A model generated the notes under the pieces. That model was not told the DNA's origin. It did no database searches and worked only from the letters and a program-made list of their open reading frames with translations. This document shows positions 1-7,408 of a DNA stretch of 15,691 nucleotides, piece after piece; the first letter of the stretch is position 1; each line of letters starts with the position of its first letter. Position numbers and translations under genes: made by a program. The stretch covers positions 1 through 15,691 of the forward strand of contig JAMQCK010000795.1 in NCBI GenBank assembly GCA_024196135.1, given 5' to 3'. The stretch comes from Pleurotus ostreatus/Saccharomyces cerevisiae fusant (lineage: Eukaryota > Opisthokonta).

Positions 1-1580
1 TTGGGATTGACGGACATGACCTCGAGGTGCGCCACAACGCCGCAGGCGCGCCATTATCGCTGATAGACTCGATGCAGAGAAGAGCTCTACGGGTCCGAGT
101 CCGCGCAGACCCCGTGGGTGTGGGCACCTGCGGAGCTGGACGATGAGGATGACGAGGACGAGGAGTCGGAAGGTACATCTAGTCAGGAGCACGGTTCCAA
201 GTCGAGTCCCAGTCGACCTAACTCCTCGTCACAATCATGGCATGGATATGAGGGCAATAACTTTCCTGCTAGCATCCGGACGAAGACCTTCCCCACGCGT
301 CAGTCGTCAGACCCGCCTGGCACGCCGGGCCATCATGGCACCCCGTCGCGCTCGAGTAGCACGCAGCCGCAGCAGCAGCCGCAGACGCCGGAGAGGAATG
401 TGGCGCTGCAGCCGACGTTTTCATCGAAGATCGTCGTGACGCCGAACTACTACCGCACTCACTCACGCAGCTCATCTGCGATGGGGCACTCGGGCGGACA
501 GCAGGACTCGCTCACGGAACAGATGGAACGCGTCAAGATCTCGTCTGCCACGCCCACGCCCCTCGGCCGGCATTCTTCGATGCCTGCTGTGCTGGATTCT
601 AGGACAAGCCCGCCGAACATCACGAACACTTCGATCACGCACGAACCGGATTCCATCCTCAGCCCGCTGGTCATGAGCGAGAAGCCCATACCTAGCAGTG
701 GAGGGCGACCTCTAGGACGTCACGCCACCGCGCCCTCCGGTGCGCTCGACGCCATCCCCGAGAGCGCGTCCCTCCCGCCGATGCACTCCGCTTCCCAGGC
801 CGCCGCGACAACGAAGCGGCGCAAGTCGACGAAGTCGAGCAAGTCGAGTCGGCACACCAGCCCCACGTACTCCTACGACGAAATCGACCGCGAGCCGACA
901 CCCCGGCAGGGCAACCCCCTCCCGCCACCACCCCAGGAAAGCCGGATAGCGATGCCGTATAGCCTCCCGCCCGCGCAGAGCGCGTCCTCCAGCACGCGCG
1001 CGCGCGGGCCCGGGAGCAGCAGCACGACCTACGAGTACCGCGCGCCCTCCGTCGCCGAGCGCCGCGCGCAGTCCTCCGCCGAGCAGCGCCCCGCAGACTA
1101 CCGCCCCGCCGACTACCGCCCCACCGCCGACTACCGCTCCGCCTCGTCCATGGAGTACCGCTCGGCGTCCTCCGCCGCCGCGTCGTCGACCAAGAACCCT
1201 TTGCCCGCGCCGCCCGAGGAGTCGCGCTTCGTGCCGAGCGCGGTGTCCCCGGGCTCGGGGCGGCGGCACCCGCGGCGCAAGGGGTACTGGAACCGGCGCG
1301 GGGACCACCTCACGCACGAGGGGTACCTGGTGTACGCGCCGCTGGGCAAGCAGTACCCGCGGGAGCTGCGCGACTATCCCGACGGGGAGGAGGGGTACAA
1401 GGACGAGAATGGGTCGATCGCGAAGTTCTCGCCGACGAGGCCGGAGCTGCCGGATAGCCTGCCGAGGCTGGGGAGGCCGCCCGCGAGGCCGTATGAGAGT
1501 GTGAGTGGGGCTGTTTGTGGGTGAGGAAGGATAGTGCGCTGATGGGTCTTGCTTTGCAGTTTGTGGTGTATGTGGACTGA
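1..1580 (+). CDS. Ser/Pro/Arg-rich protein of unknown function, C-terminal part (5' partial)
   Basis: Spliced model: exons <1-26, 78-1500 and 1560-1580, giving about 490 residues in this window; the 5' end is outside. The first intron (27-77, 51 nt) has a GTGCGC donor, a CTGAT branch point and a GATGCAG acceptor, and joins ...GLTDMTSR to EELYGSESAQTPWVWAP in one frame. The last intron (1501-1559) has GTGAGT, CTGAT and TTTGCAG, and adds a 21-nt exon encoding FVVYVD and a stop. Without it the reading frame would end at 1524. After an acidic run (DDEDDEDEE) the protein is mostly disordered, rich in Ser, Pro, Arg and Gln, with repeats of ADYRP/ADYRS near 1090-1170. The best-ordered part is near the C-terminus: RKGYWNRRGDHLT, GYLVYAP, YPREL and DYPDGEEGY, which looks like a conserved fungal module. 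I do not recognise the family. The frame is certain; the function is unknown. Confidence 0.75.
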
Positions 1581-2265
1581 TCGCTGAGGCGCTGGAGAGT
1601 CTTCATCACGACATGCACGATAACTGACGACGAGGAGGGCACCGAGACATGGGCTGCGTGCGGGACGAGGGCGACTTGCGCGTCTGCGCTTTCGCCTTTC
1701 GTACCGGCATGCTGTCCTATGGTTCGCGATGCCACCACCGCCTCACGTTACGCCTCCAATTCCGCAAGATTCTGAACCTTGAGGAATCGGAATCCCTCCT
1801 ACATCTCTTCCCATTCCTTCTGCTCAATTTCCCTTGTCTGTTTCCATATCGCCGGTGGTTTGTGCTCATGTCCCGAGTGTACATACACATGTAGCATCGC
1901 ACTGTATTAGCCCTGTATCAAACATCCTCTCAACCTACCACCTATAGCCAATGTCATCATGCCTCTGATTCGACTCACTGGAGTGTATGAATGCGCGCAG
2001 ACTGGGTGAGGGAAGTGGTTCAGAGGCAGTATCGTCGTGATAGGCGTCATTATACGCGAGTTGTTGGGTGTTCAATTGGTTCGTGAGGCAAGGAAGGTTT
2101 GAGACTTGAGGCAGACGTGTGGTCGGGCAAGATGATATGATGCTCAGCTCTGCGCACTGCGGGTAAGGGCAAACACCACAGGAGGCAGGTGAAAGCGCTC
2201 TAGTGATTTGGGTTACATTACGGTGCATAGACGTGGTCCTCCAAGCAGCAAGACCGTCCAGGGCC
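1581..2265. other. Convergent intergenic region (3' UTRs)
   Basis: This is 685 bp between the stop of the Ser-rich protein gene (+) and the stop of ATP19 (-). It is less G+C-rich than the flanking exons. The short open frames here, for example 81 codons from 1649, have no recognisable domain or splice structure. It most likely holds the two 3' UTRs and terminators. No repeat or RNA gene was seen. Confidence 0.6.
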
Positions 2266-2664
2266 TCAGTGCGTCTCCTTCTCCGACTCCTCGATGAAGC
2301 GCTTGATGCTGTCCATCCTGTCGTTAGTCGTCGACAACCTGGCCTTTTCAAAGTAGAAAAACATGCGTACAATTGCTCTTCCTCGCTGAAGTTGCGCGTC
2401 AGTCTCCCCGTCCTTCGCATATACTAATGGCAAACGCACCTGGAGCCAGCAGATATGGGGACCGCCTTCTCGACCTTCTCCGCCAAGCTCTTCGGCTGGT
2501 CCTTCTTGGAGCCTCCGGACGCGGCCATGGCGATCGCGGCGGTGCCGCCGAGGACGGCGATGGAGATGTACTCGCTCGCAATCTTTTTGCCGAAGATGAC
2601 GCTGGAAAAGAGGGTGGGTGAGCATAGGACGAGGAGGACGAGGAACAGGCGCGTACTAGGACAT
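2266..2664 (-). CDS. ATP19: Mitochondrial F1Fo ATP synthase subunit k (Atp19-like)
   Basis: Spliced model on the minus strand: exons 2664-2657, 2601-2440, 2385-2371 and 2317-2266 (237 nt with stop, 78 aa). Introns are 55, 54 and 53 nt with GTACGC, GTGCGT and GTACGC donors; the third has a CTAAC branch point and CAG acceptor. The start is MSY followed by VIFGKKIASEYISIAV. A single membrane segment follows (about residues 14-31, AVLGGTAAIAMAAS), then a charged tail with a KSLAEKVEKAVP stretch, SSEEEQ and IKRFIEESEKE. This matches the size and layout of fungal subunit k: a short N-terminus, one transmembrane helix, and a tail with an EEEQFI-like motif. Subunit k is a small peripheral inner-membrane subunit of ATP synthase linked to dimer stability in yeast. 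The third exon is only 15 nt. It is divergent with the snurportin gene. The start ATG overlaps no better alternative. Confidence 0.85.
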
Positions 2665-2883
2665 GGTGTCGGACGGTAAGGAAATGCTGCAGGCGAGCGG
2701 GAAAGGCGTGACGACGGGGTGTGTGACCCGATCCGTGCCGCCGACAACGCGGGCACGTGCTGGGTGCGTCCACGAGCATCAGCGCGTGTTCGATCCGTGT
2801 CCTGAACGATCATCATCGCGGAATCCATCCTTGCTAACACACTCACAACATCCTATCTTTTTGCTTCAACTAAGCTCCCGTAT
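2665..2883. promoter_or_regulatory. Bidirectional promoter between ATP19 and snurportin, with a CACGTG box
   Basis: These 219 bp separate two divergently transcribed start codons (2664 on -, 2884 on +), so both promoters must lie here or in the 5' UTRs. A perfect CACGTG palindrome (E-box type, bound by bHLH factors such as Cbf1 in yeasts) lies at 2754-2759, roughly central. No clear TATA box is visible. The binding role is inferred from the motif only. Confidence 0.5.
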
Positions 2884-4791
2884 ATGTCAGATTCACCCTC
2901 AGGAAGTAACTCGCGGAAAGCGGCATTCAAACTGCCGCCTGCTCCAGTGAGGGACAAGGTCGCTGCCCAGGAGGCGCGGCGGAAGAAGGTACGCGTGAGC
3001 GAAAGCTTTGCATTGTGAGAGGGATTGAATCTTGATGTGCATAGGCTCTGGAAGAGCAAAAGAAAGTGAGTGAGTCGGGTCGCGTACATGTACGATCCGA
3101 TCGAACATCATCAGCGACGCGCGGAGAAAGTGGACTCGGCGCGCCTACAGCTTGAGAGCTTTGCGAAGCTGTCACTGGAGGACAATGATTCTGATGAGGA
3201 CCAAGGCTCATACGTGATGAGGGACAAGGGCCTGAACAACTACAAGGGTGTAATCGACGAGGTGCGACCCCTGCAGAACGAGGTGTGGACGCCACTGATC
3301 ATTGAGCAGGAAATGCGCGAGCAAGACGCTCCAGCCAAGTCCGATCTCCCCACTCAGTTTACCGGCAAGCGCAGGAAGAGGAAGGGGAAGAAGAGCAAGC
3401 TCCAGGTCATGCATGTCGAACGTCAGCCTCCGAACCCAAAGTGGGCAGACAAGTGCATGTACGCCGAGCTGCTTGAGATGTCCGAGGACATGCCCTGGGA
3501 CTCGGATGGCATACCCGCCGACATTGAGACGGGATGGGTGGCAGTGGCGCCAGTGCCCGTGGGCAAGCGGTGCTTGGTTGTGACATCCATGCCATCTGGG
3601 ACCAACGCCACAGGTGCGTCGGCAGAGCTCATTACGACCCCCTTCTGTAAGCTGATGAACTTTGCAGCCTTGCAAGTGCCGAACACAACCCTACGCTCAA
3701 GGTTGCTAGGAAAGAGCTTAATACCACCTTTCCCCTCTCCCTTGCCGCATGCAACAGTCCTGGACTGCATCTTGGACGATCATTGGCGGGACAATGGGAT
3801 ACTGCACGTCCTGGACGTACTCAAATGGAAAGGACGCGACATGATGGAATGTGAGACGGCTTTTCGGTGGGTACACTCTCAAAATCAAGCTTCTGCTCAT
3901 CTCTCATCTCATTCACCCCCCTTCAGCTTCTGGTGGCGCGACATGCGCCTCGCCGAACTCCCGCCCTCCGTCACCGTCTCATCGTCCACCTTCCCCTCCG
4001 CCCCCTTCGTCTTCCGCGCCTCCTCCACAACGTCCGCCACCGACGGCCTACTGACCCCTCACAATCTCCCGCCCCTCCTTCCTTCAGCACCTCGTGCCTC
4101 TGCTGCTCCACCCCTCACATCTCCGACAGGACGGAAAGGCGGGCCAAGTGGCACGGTGCACCGCTTTGCGTACCCAGTGCTCTTTGTGCCGATACCGTAC
4201 CACACGGACACGACCATTCCGAACTTATTGAACTTGGTTCTGCCGCTGGCGAGGGCATCGAGAGAGATCGAAGTCCCGCCGATCCAGCATGTGGAGGTCT
4301 TGGTAGAGGAAGCGAAGGGTTCCGAACCCAAGAAGGCTGGCGCAGAACAGCCGGGGGACATGGAGGTCGACGCGGCGCCTACTGGCCCTACAAAGACCGA
4401 CACCACCAAGACCCGCCGCCCCTCCAAATCCCAGCGCGTCGTCCCCACCGGCACGCACACCATCTCGCCCACCGGCGCGCACATCGTCTCACACCCCAAC
4501 ACGAACATCGTCTCGAAGCACGCCTCCGCCGTGCGCGCGTGCCCCTACCCGAACGGCGCGGCCCTCGCGAGCGTCGAGCCGGACGGGCTGCTGCTGTACG
4601 TTGCGGAGGCGATGTACGAGCAGGGGACGAGCCCATTAGCGAGCTGGGTGCCGATACGGAGCTACGAGCAGCCGGAGTACCCGCATCCGGCGAGTGAGAA
4701 GGCGGGGGCGGTGCAGGGGAGGATGAGTGGGAGCTCGGGGCGGATGGCGAGGGGTCCGAACGATGGGCCGTTGGATGTGTTTGCGAGGTGA
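2884..4791 (+). CDS. SNUPN: Snurportin-1, m3G-cap-dependent snRNP import adaptor
   Basis: Spliced model: exons 2884-2988, 3045-3065, 3115-3613, 3668-3866 and 3927-4791 (562 aa; human protein about 360). The N-terminus (about residues 10-65) resembles an importin-beta-binding domain: basic/helical ARRKKALEEQKKRRAEKV and SARLQLESF, comparable to the vertebrate ERRRRLLELQKSKR region. The cap-binding fold follows: GWVAVAPVPVGKRCLVV (W183), TVLDCILD, LHVLDVLKWKG and ETAFRFWWRDMRL (joined across intron 3867-3926), then EPDGLLLYVAE and SPLASWVP (W515). W183 and W515 align with the two vertebrate tryptophans implicated in cap recognition. It should carry m3G-capped U snRNPs into the nucleus with importin beta. 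Introns 3614-3667 (CTGAT branch) and 3867-3926 are multiples of 3 without stops, so a naive frame runs through them. A further 48-nt in-frame intron at 3262-3309 is possible. Extra length comes from a basic KRRKRKGKK stretch and an insertion at about residues 340-490. Confidence 0.92.
4444..4515 (+). repeat. Three tandem 24-bp units coding an 8-residue repeat in snurportin
   Basis: Three in-frame units encode PTGTHTIS, PTGAHIVS and HPNTNIVS (about residues 448-471). They lie in the insertion between the central cap-binding strands and the conserved EPDGLLLY block, so they are probably a surface loop. Confidence 0.85.
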
Positions 4792-5836
4792 GGAGTCAGG
4801 TTCTTGTAGAGATCAGTATTGGGATGCTAAGGGATGCGTTCTCAGATTGATCCAGAGGCGCTGGGATTGGAGGGACGATACGCACAAGGCTGCGGATGTG
4901 AATATGGAGGTGTGATGATGATGGGCGTATTAGTTGGTCCCCCATCGAATTGCTATGGTGTATTGACCTCCACCATCGAACTTACCTTTACCGCAACCAT
5001 TGCTGTCGGCCACTGGCATCATTGGAAACCGTAAGCTTCTTCAACACAATTGCGTTGACCCTTTCTCCTACAATGGCTCCGGCAAACGAGCGTGAAGGTA
5101 CAGTAGCGAACGACACTGAAATTCTGAACCACCGCTGCCACTGCGCTCTCTGCATCCTCTCGCGTTGTCCTTCTTCGATTCAGACGCGCTTCCCTTCTTG
5201 CCCTTCGACCCAGGTCTCGAGGGAAGGTTGGAGTGAAGGAGGGCGACAGGAACAACGCAGTGGATCAACCCATTGAGGTCACGAACAAGTTCATTGGGAT
5301 GGTGGGAACGTCCATTGAAGTTAAGCTAGAGGACCCCAAGCAACCTAGGAAGGGCAAGCGGCGCGACGTCTCCAGTACGCTGCGGAAGGCGTCGAAGAAG
5401 AAAAGGGTACGACTGGCGGACGAGAACCAAGTTCTTTGCTATATAATGTGACGCAAGTGCGCATTAAGTCCAGCTATGGCATGTTTCCATGGATCTTCGT
5501 ATTGTTTCTCGTAACGACAAAGTCTATGTCTGCTTCATGTACACCTCTCAGCAATCAGCCAAGTCTTGACAGGTACGTTATAGTACTTGCCTTGGTCGTA
5601 GCCGGACCTAATTTATGTCACGGTTGGCATAGTATATTTCTTTCGCTTAGGCGCTGAAGGACATTCAATCTTCTGTGGCAAACGCTGTGGGTCCACTTGA
5701 ATGTTGCCATATGGGGATGTAGCGCCAGTCGGTAACTGCCGATGCAACGCCTTTTGTCCCCGTCCCTCATCTGTCAAGCTTGTTGCGTCCTGGAATACAT
5801 GCATCTCTGAGCCGCAGGCATTCAAGAAAATCTTGA
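4792..5836. other. Intergenic region with a possible gene remnant
   Basis: About 1.05 kb between the snurportin stop and the F-box start. Apart from the possible broken gene at 5073-5451 and a small inverted repeat at 5819-5839, I see no coding, RNA or transposon signature. The stretch 5455-5815 is visibly more A+T-rich than the exons around it. Confidence 0.5.
5073..5451 (+). pseudogene. Possible small lysine-rich gene, apparently frameshifted
   Basis: An ATG at 5073 starts MAPANERE, then an 86-nt stretch with a GTACAG donor and TTCAG acceptor (5098-5183) would join to DALPFLPFDPGLEGR. That frame stops at about 5233-5235. One frame over, coding-like sequence resumes (VGVKEGD, QPIEVTNKFIGMVG, then a Lys-rich KGKRRDV and KASKKKRV tract) and runs to 5451. 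A one-base change near 5222-5232 would fuse the two parts, so this could be a decaying gene, a sequencing error or a chance open frame. The family was not recognised. It is in the same orientation as both neighbours. Confidence 0.3.
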
Positions 5837-5839
5837 ATG
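5819..5839. repeat. Perfect 8-bp inverted repeat with a direct repeat copy
   Basis: CATTCAAG and CTTGAATG form perfect arms around a 5-nt AAAAT loop. The right-arm sequence TCTTGAATGG (5831-5840) recurs as a direct repeat at 5848-5857. The predicted start codon of the F-box gene lies inside the right arm. It could be a small hairpin or a dyad operator-like site; no factor is recognised. Confidence 0.6.
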
Positions 5840-6803
5840 GCTATAATTCTTGAATGGACCAGTGCGTATATCAAAGGATAGCATCGTTGTTGCTTGACTT
5901 AGTGTAACCATAGCACCTACGCGCCAGGACCATACTGGTTTACTCCCCCCAATACCCATCGAAACCTACGAGGAGATCTTTGAATATGTAGCCTCTATCA
6001 GCGAACCCATTCAAGACGAGCCCGCGTCCGAGACCGCTGTCACTCGCCGGACCTCCCTCGCCAATCTCGCCCTCGTCTGCCGTCTCTTCTGCTCGCTGTC
6101 CCTCCAGCATCTCTTCCATACCGTCGTCTTCCACTACAGATATGAGAACCCACCCAGTATGGCCTTTGCGCGCGCTCTCATCCAGCAACAGTCCACCGCT
6201 GTCGCCCTCGCGCCACTCGTGCGCACCGTCGTGTTGGCGCATTGGCATCCAGAGGACCTGTTCGATCAGGCGGTCTATCGAATGCACCAGCGTGCGGCTC
6301 GAAGGCTGCCCGGTGTCACTCAGATTGTGCTACGCGACGCCCCATTCACCACAGACACCTTGCGGACCCTGCGTCACTCACCCTGTCTGAAGGTCCTGCG
6401 CCTTGAGTCAGTCGACCTCGACGGATACGCAGAAGACGAGGATGCCCTTGACTTGGCTCTCCCGCCGGTCGAAGAGCTCGTCATCCTGGATACTATTATC
6501 CCCGGGAACGGATCCTTGCATGTAACTTTAGACACGAGCAAGCTGCGAGTCCTACGAACCAACGTTGACAGAGCACTGGAGATCGTCTTGGACTCTTCAC
6601 CACCGGTCTTGAGCGTACTGGACGTCGACTTTGCTCACTATGGTCAGTCAATGCAAGCAACGGACGGCATACTGGTGTCCTTGCGTGCCTACCTGGCCAG
6701 CGAGGCGGGGCGCAGGTTGAAGGAGCGGAACATACGCTTGCCAGATCATATCCCGGCCATTCCGACAATCACGTCTTCGCGCCTCCAGCAGGACGCTCGA
6801 TGA
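5837..6803 (+). CDS. F-box-like protein with a short leucine-rich region
   Basis: Spliced model: exons 5837-5861 and 5914-6803 (304 aa). The 52-nt intron has a GTGCGT donor and TAG acceptor and joins MAILEWTT to PTRQDHTGLLPPIPIE in frame. The N-terminal block LPPIPIETYEEIFEYVAS, then TSLANLALVCRLFCSLSLQHLF, has the hydrophobic spacing of fungal F-box/F-box-like domains (Leu-Pro-x-Glu start, later LALVCR). The rest resembles the divergent leucine-rich region of such proteins (LRHSPCLKVLRLESVDL, PPVEELVILDTII, SKLRVLRTNVD). F-box proteins usually recruit substrates to SCF ubiquitin ligases through Skp1; the substrate here is unknown. It is shorter than many mushroom F-box proteins, and the frame ends abruptly while another frame continues with coding-like sequence (6799-6894). 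A start at 5854 with another splice is possible. Confidence 0.65.
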
Positions 6804-7408
6804 CTGGGAGGGCTATGAGTACGGAACCGACTCTGATGGAGAGCGAAAGCAGCGAGCGAGATGGTCGTCGTTCGCCAAACATCGAGGCGTCTGAAGGGCG
6901 TCGCCGGGTCCAACGTGCGCGATCCTCCGTCTCCCGCCGAATATGTGGCCTGCCGACGGCGACGTGTCCGCTCTGCGAACAAGGCCATAAACATGTCCCG
7001 TTCCGAGGACTTGGCGAGAGGGGTGGATCAGGTGCTGAATGTATCGTCAGGTCTCAACTGTGCATCACAGCCCTAAGATCCCCTTCTCGATAGTCTATCT
7101 ATCTCCCTCCCTACATACAACCGCTACTGTACACTACTACATAGAGCCTGCATGTCCCTCTCGCTGCTTCCGCCGTCCCATTCCCACAATGAAAAACCGA
7201 GCACCTCGCCGTTGATCGAAGCCGCGGCTGACGGCAAGTGAGTCACCGCACCTCATGACGACTGGCGAAACGTTGCCGTACTGTATTCGAGCACTCTTGC
7301 CGGCAACCTCGGGACCTATCCCGTCTTGTGCTGGGCTCAACTGGTACTTATATGGTTCCTCAGAGTTGAGAGCAGACTCCAGCTTGAGTCCTCCCGACGT
7401 TCATTGGT
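6804..7408 (+). other. Intergenic region upstream of the ABC transporter, with a possible uORF
   Basis: About 605 bp. The first 90 bp may belong to the F-box gene in a shifted frame. The rest should hold the transporter promoter and leader. An ATG at 7152 opens a 29-codon frame (MSLSLLPPSHSH..., stop 7239-7241), which could be a uORF or a non-coding first exon, since a GTGAGT donor occurs at its end (7237). No acceptor joins it cleanly in frame to the transporter ATG at 7409. No repeats were seen. Confidence 0.45.

Noticed and set aside
712..1317. 201-codon open frame on the minus strand
   Set aside because: It is a G+C-rich shadow of the Ser-rich gene, all Arg/Gly/Ala with no domain.
1649..1894. 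81-codon frame after the first gene
   Set aside because: It lies in a likely 3' UTR and has no homology that I recognise and no splice signals tying it to a gene.
2203..2779. Several plus- and minus-strand frames over ATP19
   Set aside because: They are shadow or partial frames of the four-exon ATP19 gene running through its introns.
3070..3114. ATG-like start of snurportin inside 3070-3114 (reading MSRVAYMYDP...)
   Set aside because: This stretch is a 49-nt intron (GTGAGT to TCATCAG). The real N-terminus comes from exons at 2884 and 3045, which complete a basic importin-beta-binding-like helix.
4792..5836. tRNA or small RNA gene
   Set aside because: No A/B box pair, GGTTCRANNCC-type arm or matching acceptor stem was found by eye.
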